Assembly: GCA_002778635.1 (NCBI GenBank)
Contig: PFAS01000057.1
Location: 1 to 19,720 of the forward strand
Reading direction: 5' to 3'
Length of the DNA stretch: 19,720 nucleotides
DNA from: Candidatus Falkowbacteria bacterium CG10_big_fil_rev_8_21_14_0_10_43_11
GTDB lineage: Bacteria; Patescibacteriota; Patescibacteriia; Patescibacteriales; XYC2-FULL-47-12
Below are positions 1 to 6,520 of the stretch, piece by piece. Made by a program: the position numbers and the translations under genes. Numbering within the stretch: position 1 is the stretch's first letter; each line of letters opens with the position of its first letter. Below the pieces are notes generated by a model. It did no database searches, had not been told where the DNA came from, and saw only the letters and a list, made by a program, of their open reading frames with translations.

Positions 1-24
1 GAGGATTTCCCCCCGCAAAATCAA

Positions 25-47
25 TGGGCGGCACTTTGTGCCGCCCA
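25..47. repeat. Perfect GC-rich hairpin downstream of tRNA-Arg
   Basis: A 10-bp perfect stem (TGGGCGGCAC / GTGCCGCCCA) encloses a TTT loop. It lies about 36 nt beyond the CCA end of the minus-strand tRNA-Arg. It could end that transcript, but the tract after it on the minus strand (ATTGATTTT) is only moderately U-rich. A REP-like interspersed palindrome is the alternative. No gene can be assigned to positions 1-82. Confidence 0.5.
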
Positions 48-82
48 CGATCTGGCTCTCAAAAAGCCGTCTAGTTTTGTCT

Positions 83-158
83 TGGTGCCTCTACCAGGAG
101 TTGAACCTGAATCTCGGGCTTAGGAGTCCCTTGCTCTATCCACTTGAGCTATAGAGGC
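83..158 (-). tRNA. tRNA-Arg (anticodon CCT), CCA encoded
   Basis: The minus strand folds as a cloverleaf. The acceptor stem GCCTCTA pairs with TAGAGGC, followed by discriminator A and an encoded CCA. The D-stem is GCTC/GAGC and the T-arm is TCAGG-TTCAACT-CCTGG. The 7-nt anticodon loop CTCCTAA gives anticodon CCT, which reads the arginine codon AGG. The anticodon stem is unusual: only the three central G-C pairs form, with A opposite G at both ends. A near-consensus promoter lies 10 nt upstream (168-196). Confidence 0.9.
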
Positions 159-167
159 ATTTATATT

Positions 168-196
168 ATTTTATCTTACAAATTTTCTTTTGACAA
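168..196 (-). promoter_or_regulatory. Promoter for tRNA-Arg
   Basis: On the minus strand, TTGTCA (191-196) is followed by a 17-nt spacer and TAAAAT (168-173). The tRNA begins 10 nt downstream of the -10 box, as expected for a short tRNA leader. Its -35 box overlaps the -35 box of the divergent bactofilin promoter by five bases. Confidence 0.6.
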
Positions 197-218
197 CGGA
201 TAAGTTTAGCCATACAAT
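190..218 (+). promoter_or_regulatory. Promoter for the bactofilin gene
   Basis: A consensus -35 box TTGACA (190-195), an exact 17-nt spacer and a -10 box TACAAT (213-218) lie 29 nt before the bactofilin ATG. This predicts a leader of roughly 22 nt with no Shine-Dalgarno sequence. Confidence 0.7.
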
Positions 219-247
219 AACGATGTCTAACATTAAAATAAAAAAAT

Positions 248-661
248 ATGTTTAAAAAGCAGGAAGACGCTAATTTTAAGGAGGCGGAAACTATCATTGG
301 CCCGTCCGTAAAAGTGGAGGGTGATTTTATCGGCCAAGGCAACATCATTGTTGACGGCGTAATTAAAGGTAGCATTGCGACCAACGGCAATTTGCGCGTC
401 GGAGACCAGGCTAAAATTACCGCGAACGTCGCGGCCGCCAACGGCCTGATCAGCGGTGAAATTCACGGCAACGTAAAAATTGCCGGAGACTTGGAATTAA
501 CCGAGAACGCTAAAATTTTTGGTGACATTGAAGCTAAAAGCATCTGCATCGCCCGCGGCGCGATTTTTAGCGGCCAATGCTCGATGGCTAACGGAGAAAT
601 CTCAAAAAAAACTAACGGTACGAAGAAAGACGCGGAAACTACAAATGAAAAAGACTTTTAA
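248..661 (+). CDS. Bactofilin (polymer-forming cytoskeletal protein)
   Basis: This 137-residue protein has the bactofilin (DUF583) pattern. A short charged N-terminus is followed from about residue 17 to 113 by regularly spaced short beta strands with Gly/Asn/Asp turns (VKVEGDF, IIVDGVIKGSI, LRVGDQAKI, ISGEIHGNVKIAGDLEL, AKIFGDI). These form a small right-handed beta-helix. The Lys-rich C-terminal tail looks disordered. Bactofilins polymerise without nucleotide and scaffold cell-wall or envelope proteins at the membrane. There is no signal peptide or transmembrane segment, so it is cytoplasmic. The ATG is preceded by an A-rich leader without a Shine-Dalgarno motif but follows a strong promoter (190-218). 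The assignment is confident; the cell process it serves here is unknown. Confidence 0.88.
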   Translation: MFKKQEDANFKEAETIIGPSVKVEGDFIGQGNIIVDGVIKGSIATNGNLRVGDQAKITANVAAANGLISGEIHGNVKIAGDLELTENAKIFGDIEAKSICIARGAIFSGQCSMANGEISKKTNGTKKDAETTNEKDF

Positions 662-667
662 GCCTTG

Positions 668-693
668 TGTCTTAAGTCTTAAGACTTAAGACA
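668..693. repeat. 26-bp perfect palindrome between bactofilin and DAGK-like genes
   Basis: The sequence TGTCTTAAGTCTT is followed immediately by its own reverse complement, making a loopless 26-bp palindrome built from a CTTAAGA-type unit. A partial copy (GTAAGACTTA) follows. It lies in the 46-nt gap between two co-directional genes. No T-tract follows, so it is not an obvious terminator. Confidence 0.85.
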
Positions 694-707
694 GTAAGAC
701 TTATTTT

Positions 708-1448
708 ATGCATATTTACATCTTTGACTACTTTTTAAACAAAAAAAAATACGAAGCGACTATCGCCAAAATAGAAACGCGGCTCACCGACCTTGGCTTA
801 AACGGAAAAAACTGCCATATCGGGCCTTTGCGCAGCCTTAAAAGCATTGTCAAAGAAGAGTTAAGAAATACCCCCAAAACCATCGTCGCGGTTGGCAATA
901 ACAATACTTTAAATCAGTTAATTAACGCGACTTTGGAGGAAGATAATAATATTACGATTGGCCTGATTCCGGTCGGCGACAATAATTCCATTGCCGGCGC
1001 TTTGGGCATTGCGGACGAAGACCAGGCCTGCAACGTGCTGGCCGCGCGCTTAATTGAAGCCGTTTCTTTAGGAAAAATAAACGACCAATACTTTTTTACT
1101 TCCGCTCAAATAACCAATCAAGAAACCATCATGGAAATAGGCGGTAAATACACGATTGAGCCAACCGGCCCGGGTACGATTAATATTATTAATTTGGACG
1201 TAAGCGCCTCTAATCCCAAAATAGACCCTAAAGACGCTTTGCTTGAGGTATTAGTTTCCGTAGTTAAAAAAGGAGTATTAAAAAATACGGTAGACGTCAG
1301 TTTTATCCAAACAAACCGGATTATCGTCAACAATTTAATCCATAAAAATTTTATTATTGACGAATCAATTGAGGTAAGAACGCCGGCGGAAATAACGGTT
1401 GCAAAAGAAAAGTTAAAAATTATTGTAGGGAAAGAAAGAATATTTTAA
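708..1448 (+). CDS. Diacylglycerol/lipid kinase-like protein with degenerate nucleotide motif
   Basis: The 246-residue protein resembles the DAGK/YegS catalytic fold. Residues about 58-102 (TIVAVGNNNTLNQLINATLE, then GLIPVGDNNSIAGALGI) line up with the family pattern VGGDGTxNEVxNG...GxIPxGTGNDFARxLGI. Known family members phosphorylate diacylglycerol or other lipids. Here the glycine-rich GGDGT motif reads GNNNT and the second motif GTGND reads GDNNS, so ATP binding or catalysis may be altered or lost. The protein is also shorter than the usual 290-310 residues. It has no membrane segment. No Shine-Dalgarno motif precedes the ATG, and the 3' end runs into a strong fold-back terminator. It may be a divergent kinase or a non-catalytic relative. 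Confidence 0.6.
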   Translation: MHIYIFDYFLNKKKYEATIAKIETRLTDLGLNGKNCHIGPLRSLKSIVKEELRNTPKTIVAVGNNNTLNQLINATLEEDNNITIGLIPVGDNNSIAGALGIADEDQACNVLAARLIEAVSLGKINDQYFFTSAQITNQETIMEIGGKYTIEPTGPGTINIINLDVSASNPKIDPKDALLEVLVSVVKKGVLKNTVDVSFIQTNRIIVNNLIHKNFIIDESIEVRTPAEITVAKEKLKIIVGKERIF

Positions 1449-1451
1449 AAA

Positions 1452-1546
1452 TCCACAAGTCAACAAATCTGCCGCGAATATCACAAATATCATCTCCTTA
1501 CTTTGTATTATTTGTGTTAAAATTTGTTGATTTGTGGAGTTTTTTT
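1452..1546. terminator. Bidirectional fold-back terminator shared by DAGK-like gene and yidC
   Basis: The 17-bp arm TCCACAAGTCAACAAAT (1452-1468) pairs with 1522-1538 with only one G-T wobble. A nested stem CACAAATA (1482-1489) pairs with TATTTGTG (1509-1516). A T-run follows at 1540-1546 on the plus strand, with a shorter U-tract on the other strand. The right arm lies inside the last codons of yidC. A related fold-back occurs at 6521-6606. Confidence 0.75.
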
Positions 1547-2245
1547 AAAAATATACAACTGTTGCAAACCGGTAAGCAAGGTGGTTATCAGCCAATACAA
1601 AGTTAAGCCGCCGGGAAAAGTAATGCCGATAAAGATAGTTAAAACCGGCATAAAATAAACCATTTGTTTATTCATAACCGCCATCATATCTTCATCTTTT
1701 GCCCCCGGCATATTCTGCGGCGGCCGCGCGGTAATCATCATTTTTGCCTGCCAAAATTGCGCCGCTCCGGCTAAAACCGCCAGTACGATGCTTGGTTTTG
1801 ACAAGTCAAAAAAACCTAAAGTAATCGGGTCTAAAGATTCCGGCCGGGAAATAAAAGAATAAACTAGTTCCAGCGCTTTGGTGCCGGTTAACCCGTCGCG
1901 GAATACGTAATAAACCGCGATTAAAAAGGGAAATTGGATTAACAGCGGCAGGCACGATGAAAAAGGATTTACTTTTTCGGCTTTGTATAGCGCCATCATC
2001 GCCCGGCCCTGATCCGTTTTGTCATTTGCGTATTTTGTCTTTAATTCGTCAATTTTCGGCTGCATTTCTTTCAGCGCTTTCTGCGACTTGATTGACTGCT
2101 GGTTTAACGGGTACAAAATCAATCTGATTAAAACCGTTAAAACCACAATCGCCACGCCGATGTCATTGCCGGGAACAATATTATAGAAAAAAACAAGCAA
2201 ATTAAGGATTGGCTGGTAGAAAATAATGTGAAATAGTTCGGACAT
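1517..2245 (-). CDS. yidC: Membrane protein insertase YidC/Oxa1 family
   Basis: This 242-residue protein is a short, Gram-positive-type YidC without the large periplasmic domain. It inserts and folds inner-membrane proteins, alone or with SecYEG. Hydrophobic segments lie near residues 12-24, 29-47, 97-115, 150-168 and 198-228. The first core segment carries the conserved intramembrane arginine (LTVLIRLILYPL, Arg41), followed by the cytoplasmic charged hairpin (QQSIKSQKALKEMQPKI). The segments GLTLYW and NPFSSCLPLLIQFPFLIAVY are also typical. The last residues (about KTPQINKF) are encoded by one arm of a fold-back repeat, so the C-terminal tail has been shaped by that element. It is the last gene of the rpmH-rnpA-yidD-yidC cluster. 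Confidence 0.93.
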   Translation of the reverse strand: MSELFHIIFYQPILNLLVFFYNIVPGNDIGVAIVVLTVLIRLILYPLNQQSIKSQKALKEMQPKIDELKTKYANDKTDQGRAMMALYKAEKVNPFSSCLPLLIQFPFLIAVYYVFRDGLTGTKALELVYSFISRPESLDPITLGFFDLSKPSIVLAVLAGAAQFWQAKMMITARPPQNMPGAKDEDMMAVMNKQMVYFMPVLTIFIGITFPGGLTLYWLITTLLTGLQQLYIFKKTPQINKF

Positions 2246-2256
2246 GTTAAAAAGTT

Positions 2257-2310
2257 AGAAGTAAGAAGTAAGAAGTAAGAAAATTTTATGGCTTCTTACT
2301 TCTTACTTCT
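2257..2310. repeat. Fold-back with AGAAGTA heptamer repeats between yidD and yidC
   Basis: Three tandem AGAAGTA units make a 19-nt arm (2257-2275) that is perfectly complementary to 2292-2310, leaving a 16-nt loop. It fills most of the yidD-yidC gap. In the minus-strand transcript it would form a long stem just upstream of yidC and could modulate yidC expression or mRNA processing. Confidence 0.8.
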
Positions 2311-2316
2311 GCCTTC

Positions 2317-2559
2317 TCACTTTATTGGGTCAAGTCCTCCTTTATTCCACGGATTACAGCGCAAAATGCGCCACGCCGCTTTAAATCCGCCTTTAATTAC
2401 GCCGTATTTTTCTACTGCCTGAATGCCGTATTCGGAACAAGTGGGATAAAATCGGCAGTAGCCATGCGGGAATAAAAACGAAAAAACTCCGTGGTCAAAA
2501 GAAAGAGTTTTTTGGTATATTTTTATTAATTTTATTAAAAGATAGCGAGGGCGCATCAA
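2317..2559 (-). CDS. yidD: Membrane protein insertion efficiency factor YidD
   Basis: This 80-residue protein has the hallmark YidD pattern. A basic amphipathic N-terminus ([14 protein letters not shown]) is followed by the cysteine-containing core [19 protein letters not shown] (Cys35, Cys41). Then come [15 protein letters not shown] (Cys68) and the terminal GGLDPI. YidD is a peripheral inner-membrane protein that assists YidC-dependent insertion, and it is encoded between rnpA and yidC in most bacteria, as here. Two adjacent ATGs make the start ambiguous by one codon. Confidence 0.95.
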   Translation of the reverse strand: MMRPRYLLIKLIKIYQKTLSFDHGVFSFLFPHGYCRFYPTCSEYGIQAVEKYGVIKGGFKAAWRILRCNPWNKGGLDPIK

Positions 2560-2608
2560 CTTACAAATTAAACCTTTAGTCTTTATTAGACGGTAAAATA
2601 AATTTATT

Positions 2609-2833
2609 CTATTCCTTTCCTTTAAGCGCTCGTTCTAGCGCATCGGCTATTTGCAGAACGACGGTTGTAGTGTCCGTTTGATAACAATCCTTGATAGCAA
2701 GACAAAAATCACTGCTTTTTTCCGGATTTTGTCTTAAAAATTCCATTGCCTCCTCTTGCCTGCCGTCCGTAAAAAAATCCGCGGCTTCCTCCGGAGTTTG
2801 AGGAATGTCTTTTTGTTTTATTATCTCTCTCAT
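2609..2833 (-). CDS. Small acidic protein of unknown function in the rnpA-yidD interval
   Basis: I do not recognise this 74-residue protein. It is soluble, mostly helical by composition and charged. An EEAADFF segment is followed by [21 protein letters not shown] and a C-terminal [10 protein letters not shown]. There is no transmembrane segment or signal peptide. It is co-directional with rnpA (40 nt upstream) and yidD (49 nt downstream), so it is probably co-transcribed with them. No Shine-Dalgarno motif is present, which matches its neighbours. Its place in a near-universal operon argues that it is real. Confidence 0.65.
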   Translation of the reverse strand: MREIIKQKDIPQTPEEAADFFTDGRQEEAMEFLRQNPEKSSDFCLAIKDCYQTDTTTVVLQIADALERALKGKE

Positions 2834-2873
2834 AATTTTAAAATCAATAAATTAATTTTTATTAACTTATGGC

Positions 2874-3212
2874 CTATAATACCCCCAGCCGTTGCCAATG
2901 ACTTTGTAAAGATTTTTCCAATCCGCGGTAATCGCAATTTTTTGCCTCCGGCAAGGCTAAAATAAAAAAATCAAAGCCGGTTTTTATTTTTGGCAGGCGC
3001 GAACGGACAATTTCATGCAAGCGGCGTTTGATTTTATTGCGCATTACCGCTTTTTTGCTCACTTTTGTTGATACCACAACCACAAAGCGGCTTAAATTGT
3101 TTTCGGCCGGCAACGCCTTTACTCCCAAAACGCCGTCAAAACTGCTTTTGCCTAGTTTAAAAACTTTGTCTATCTCTTTGGTTTTGGTAAGGCGGAATTT
3201 TTTTGGCAGCAT
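2874..3212 (-). CDS. rnpA: Ribonuclease P protein component
   Basis: This 112-residue basic protein starts MLPKKFRLTKTKEIDKVFK and carries the RNR signature (VMRNKIKRRLHEIVR, about residues 56-70). It is the protein subunit that assists RNase P RNA in 5' processing of tRNA precursors. Its length is normal for the family. It lies 23 nt after rpmH on the same strand, the standard arrangement. No Shine-Dalgarno motif is visible. Confidence 0.95.
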   Translation of the reverse strand: MLPKKFRLTKTKEIDKVFKLGKSSFDGVLGVKALPAENNLSRFVVVVSTKVSKKAVMRNKIKRRLHEIVRSRLPKIKTGFDFFILALPEAKNCDYRGLEKSLQSHWQRLGVL

Positions 3213-3235
3213 GAAATTTTAAAGAAAATTGATAA

Positions 3236-3376
3236 TTATTTACTTAACTTTTTTCTTCCCCTATCCCTTCTTCTTTTTAATGCTTTACGCCCGTTTTTTG
3301 TGCTCATGCGCCGGCGAAAGCCGTGTTTTTTGCTGGCGCGCCGTTTATTCGGCTGATATGTTCTTTTGGTTGACAT
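3236..3376 (-). CDS. rpmH: Large ribosomal subunit protein bL34
   Basis: This 46-residue, very basic protein begins [20 protein letters not shown] and continues [17 protein letters not shown]. That is the conserved bL34 pattern (KRTYQPSxxKRxRxHGFRxRMxTxxGRxVLxxRRxKGR). It is a structural protein of the 50S subunit. It is the first gene of the minus-strand operon, about 90 nt downstream of a consensus promoter (3471-3499). Confidence 0.96.
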   Translation of the reverse strand: MSTKRTYQPNKRRASKKHGFRRRMSTKNGRKALKRRRDRGRKKLSK

Positions 3377-3389
3377 AAATAAATCGCAA

Positions 3390-3432
3390 AACGCATAACT
3401 CATAACGCGCAACACTTTGTTTGTTATGCGTT
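3390..3432. repeat. Inverted repeat in the rpmH leader
   Basis: AACGCATAAC (3390-3399) is perfectly complementary to GTTATGCGTT (3423-3432). Further imperfect copies of the GCGTTA/ATAACGC words follow up to about 3451. The predicted rpmH transcript would start near 3464, so this would fold in its 5' leader. Confidence 0.6.
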
Positions 3433-3470
3433 ATACGTTACGCGTCATGCGCTTGATGTTTTATGCTATA

Positions 3471-3499
3471 ACTATATCATTTGCTCATTACCGTGTCAA
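3471..3499 (-). promoter_or_regulatory. Promoter of the rpmH-rnpA-yidD-yidC operon
   Basis: On the minus strand, consensus TTGACA (3494-3499) is followed by a 17-nt spacer and TATAGT (3471-3476). It is the only near-consensus promoter seen upstream of rpmH. Confidence 0.7.
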
Positions 3500-3594
3500 T
3501 TTGTATTTTTGAGCGTTATGGTGTTTTTATGTTTTAATGTTCTTGCGTTTTAATGAACTAACATTGTCCACTCCCCGTCAACATCTTATAAACT

Positions 3595-3633
3595 TTCAAC
3601 GGCGGTTGAATATTTCTGCGATTAGTTTATAAT
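3595..3633 (+). promoter_or_regulatory. dnaA promoter with operator-like palindrome
   Basis: The -35 box TTGAAT (3606-3611), a 16-nt spacer and the -10 box TATAAT (3628-3633) lie about 50 nt upstream of the dnaA ATG. A perfect inverted repeat TTCAAC-GGCG-GTTGAA (3595-3610) overlaps the -35 box, where a repressor could compete with RNA polymerase. The operator role is inferred. Confidence 0.55.
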
Positions 3634-3683
3634 GGCTATAGATTGATTTTCTTTATTTTCTACTCTAAACATAAATTATTTCT

Positions 3684-5075
3684 ATGACTAATCAAGAAAT
3701 TTGGCAAGCCGTTCTAGGTGAAATGGAATTAAATTTGTCGCGGGCAAATTTTACCACTTGGTTTAAAAGCACCTTTATTTCCGCTTTGGAAGACGACAAA
3801 GCGATTGTGAGCGTGCCCAATACTTTTACCAAGGCGTGGCTGGAAAAAAAATACCACAAAGACATTATGCAGGCCTTGGAAAAAGTAATTCAAAGGAAAA
3901 TTACTGACATTTTATACAAAGTAGAGCTGATGAAACAGCCCGCCTCTAATTTAAATAACATTGACGGCTTAACCGCGGCGCATGGGTCCGACAAATCTTT
4001 TTCCCTGCCGCCGGAAGCCGGGCAGCCGGCCGCCAAGGACTTTAAAACCAACCGTTTTGGCCTTAACCCGCAATATGTTTTTGACAGCTTTATTATCGGC
4101 AAAAACAATCAACTGGCGCACGCGGCCGCCCAAGCGGTCGCCGCTAACCTTGGCAAAGCTTATAATCCTTTATTTATCTATGGCGGCGTCGGTTTAGGCA
4201 AAACCCATTTACTGCAGGCTATCGGCAATGAAGTTGTTAAAAACAACGATAAAAAACCGCTGTACGTGACTTGCGAAAAATTTACCAATGACTACGTGCA
4301 GGCAGTCAGAACCGGCCGGGCCAAAGAATTTAAAGATTTGTACCGCAACGTGGACTTGTTGCTAATTGATGACATTCAGTTTATGGGCGGAAAAGACGGC
4401 ACGCAAGAAGAGTTTTTTCACACTTTTAATGATTTGCACCAATCGAGCCGCCAAATAGTAGTAAGCTCCGACCGCCAGCCAAAAGCCATCCAGTCGCTGG
4501 AAGAGCGTTTAAAATCGCGTTTTGAATGGGGAATGGTGGTTGACATTATCCAGCCGGATTTGGAAACCCGCGCCGCTATTTTGGGAGCTAAATGCCGAGA
4601 AAAAAATTATGCGTTGGACGCGGAAATATTAACCTACATCGCGAGCGTAGTGCAAAGCAACATTCGCGAACTGGAAGGCGCGCTCAACCGCATTATTGCC
4701 TACCACCAGTTTAATCAGGCCGAACCGACGCTTGACAGCACTAAGGAAATTTTAAGTAACATTATCAATAATTTACCGTCAAAGTCCATTACTCCCAAAA
4801 CCATCATTGACGTGGTGTCTAAATTTTTTGACATAGAAATAGTAGATTTGACCGGCAAAAGCCGCAAGAAAGAGCTGGTCGTGCCGCGCCAAATTGCGAT
4901 GTTTCTAATGCGCGCGGAAATCAACACTTCTTTTCCGACAATCGGCAATGAGTTTGGCGGCCGCGACCATACTACCGCCATTCACGCCTGCAATAAGATA
5001 GCGGGAGAAATCAAGCAAGACCAGCGCAAAAAACAAGAAATTGAATCTATTAAACAGCTTCTCTACAGTTTTTAA
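3684..5075 (+). CDS. dnaA: Chromosomal replication initiator protein DnaA
   Basis: This 463-residue protein has all four DnaA regions. Domain I (about 1-80) includes W26 and F27 in FTTWFKSTF. Domain II (about 85-122) is a short Pro/Ala-rich linker. The AAA+ ATPase has Walker A GGVGLGKT (167-174), Walker B LLLIDD (225-230) and SSDR (261-264). Domain IV carries the DNA-binding signature GRDHTTAIHACNKI (about 426-439). DnaA binds oriC, melts the DNA and loads the replicative helicase. The downstream dnaN and the divergent rpmH operon give the canonical origin context. There is no Shine-Dalgarno motif before the ATG. Confidence 0.97.
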   Translation: MTNQEIWQAVLGEMELNLSRANFTTWFKSTFISALEDDKAIVSVPNTFTKAWLEKKYHKDIMQALEKVIQRKITDILYKVELMKQPASNLNNIDGLTAAHGSDKSFSLPPEAGQPAAKDFKTNRFGLNPQYVFDSFIIGKNNQLAHAAAQAVAANLGKAYNPLFIYGGVGLGKTHLLQAIGNEVVKNNDKKPLYVTCEKFTNDYVQAVRTGRAKEFKDLYRNVDLLLIDDIQFMGGKDGTQEEFFHTFNDLHQSSRQIVVSSDRQPKAIQSLEERLKSRFEWGMVVDIIQPDLETRAAILGAKCREKNYALDAEILTYIASVVQSNIRELEGALNRIIAYHQFNQAEPTLDSTKEILSNIINNLPSKSITPKTIIDVVSKFFDIEIVDLTGKSRKKELVVPRQIAMFLMRAEINTSFPTIGNEFGGRDHTTAIHACNKIAGEIKQDQRKKQEIESIKQLLYSF

Positions 5076-5365
5076 CCAGTTGTGTTAACATTCGTTAAAC
5101 AGGTTGATAAGGTTGAGAAAAAAACGAGGATTAATATATTTAACTTGTAGATAAAAATTACCTTTTTCGCTTTTATTTTTTTAATCAACAGCTTATAAAA
5201 AATCAACGCCAAAGTTAACCACTGCTCATTTTGACTAATCTTAAAATAAATTAAACTTAATTAACAAAATCCACCTCCTTATTATTCTTATTGTATTTAT
5301 TTAATATCCTAAATACTAATTAAACACTGAAAAGTATTAAGTTAAAAAATTAAACAAAAATCAAT
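5076..5365. other. AT-rich dnaA-dnaN gap, candidate unwinding region
   Basis: This 290-nt non-coding stretch is very AT-rich, especially from about 5120 to 5365. It holds short direct repeats (GTTAAC and GTTAAAC near 5085; GGTTGA at 5102 and again nine nt later) and one weak DnaA-box-like word, TTAACCACT (5215-5223). No gene or clear terminator is visible. A DNA-unwinding element is possible by position and composition, but I see no cluster of DnaA boxes to support an origin. Confidence 0.35.
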
Positions 5366-6517
5366 ATGAAGTTTTCTTGCACGCAGGAGAATTTAAAAAT
5401 AGGTTTATTAAATATCGTGCACGTAGCCGGCAAAAACATTAACCTGCCTATTTTAAGCAATGTTTTGATAGATGTTTCTGACAGTGTTATTAAATTAATC
5501 GCGACCGATTTGGAAATTGGCGTAACGGCGGCTATTCGGGGAAAAGTGGAGGCGGTCGGCAAAACAACCGTTAACGCCAAATTAATAACCGATTACGTTA
5601 ATTTATTGCCTAACAAGCGAGTGGACATAGAACTTGAGGACGACGGTTTAAAAATTGAATGCGATAATTTTAAAACAAAAATAAAAGGCGAAGACCCCGG
5701 CGACTACCCAATTATTCCTTTAATAAATAAAACGAACTGTTTTAGCTTTAGTTTTGACGGTTTTAAAAAAACAATCGCCGGCGTGCTTTTTGCCGCCGCC
5801 ACCGACGAAACCAGAGTGGAATTAAGCGGCGTTTATTTTGAGTTTGGCGAGACCGAATTGACTTTGGCCGCGACCGACAGCTACCGCTTAGTTGAAAGAA
5901 AAATAAAATATAAAAACAAAGAAAATAACGGCCAAGAATTAAAAAAATTAATAATTCCCTCTAAAACACTAATGGAGGCGGTCAGAATGTCTTCCTGCAA
6001 CGATGCGATTGATGTCGCTGAAGAAAAATCAGACAAAGAAATAAAAGTATATGTTTCAGAAAATCAAGTTTTGTTCGCGTACGATGAGGTGGAGCTGGTA
6101 TCGCGCATTATTGAGGGGCAGTACCCTGATTATAAACAAATTATTCCTAATGTTAGCGAAGAAAATAAAACTGTTGTCAAATTAGACCGCCGCGAGCTGG
6201 CGCAAGCGGTTAAGGCTTCTTCGTTGTTTTCTAAAACCAACGTGAATGACGTGGAATTAAAATACGCTAACGGCTCTAAAAAGGTCGTTGTGAGCTCTCT
6301 AAACGCCCAAAGCGGGCAAAGTACCGCCGAGGTGTTTGCTGAAGGCAGCGGCAAGGACAACGGCGTGGTTTTAAATTATAAATATTTGCTTGACGGATTA
6401 AATAATTTTGAAAGCGAGCGAGTGATATTGGAAATAGCCGATGCCAATACGCCGGTACTGTTAAAAATTGAAAATCAGGCGGATTATTTGTATATAATAA
6501 TGCCAATAAAAAAATAA
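5366..6517 (+). CDS. dnaN: DNA polymerase III beta subunit (sliding clamp)
   Basis: This 383-residue protein has the three-domain clamp pattern. The start MKFSCTQENLKIGL is followed by NLPILSNVLIDV, IKLIATDLEIGV, then ATDETRVELSGVYFE and LAATDSYRLVERK in domain 2. LDRRELAQAVKASSLF marks domain 3, and the end YLYIIMPIKK is the usual C-terminal MPxR-like strand. The dimeric ring tethers DNA polymerase to DNA and also serves repair enzymes. Its length is slightly above the usual 366-380 residues. It follows dnaA on the same strand. No Shine-Dalgarno motif precedes the ATG. A fold-back repeat begins immediately after the stop codon. Confidence 0.96.
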   Translation: MKFSCTQENLKIGLLNIVHVAGKNINLPILSNVLIDVSDSVIKLIATDLEIGVTAAIRGKVEAVGKTTVNAKLITDYVNLLPNKRVDIELEDDGLKIECDNFKTKIKGEDPGDYPIIPLINKTNCFSFSFDGFKKTIAGVLFAAATDETRVELSGVYFEFGETELTLAATDSYRLVERKIKYKNKENNGQELKKLIIPSKTLMEAVRMSSCNDAIDVAEEKSDKEIKVYVSENQVLFAYDEVELVSRIIEGQYPDYKQIIPNVSEENKTVVKLDRRELAQAVKASSLFSKTNVNDVELKYANGSKKVVVSSLNAQSGQSTAEVFAEGSGKDNGVVLNYKYLLDGLNNFESERVILEIADANTPVLLKIENQADYLYIIMPIKK

Positions 6518-6520
6518 TAC

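Larger units (their letters stand above)
3377..3683. other. rpmH-dnaA divergent intergenic region (oriC neighbourhood)
   Basis: This 307-nt region separates minus-strand genes on the left from plus-strand dnaA on the right, the usual strand switch at a bacterial origin. It holds the rpmH promoter (3471-3499) and the dnaA promoter with an overlapping palindrome (3595-3633). A 10-bp inverted repeat AACGCATAAC/GTTATGCGTT (3390-3399 and 3423-3432) would fall in the rpmH leader RNA. I find no exact DnaA box (TTATNCACA). The closest is TTGTCCACT at 3564-3572, with two mismatches. Confidence 0.5.

Noticed and set aside
1..123. Open reading frame entering from the left edge on the plus strand, ending in LVPLPGVEPESRA
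   Set aside because: Its C-terminal part is the antisense of tRNA-Arg, a familiar false translation; nothing upstream supports a gene.
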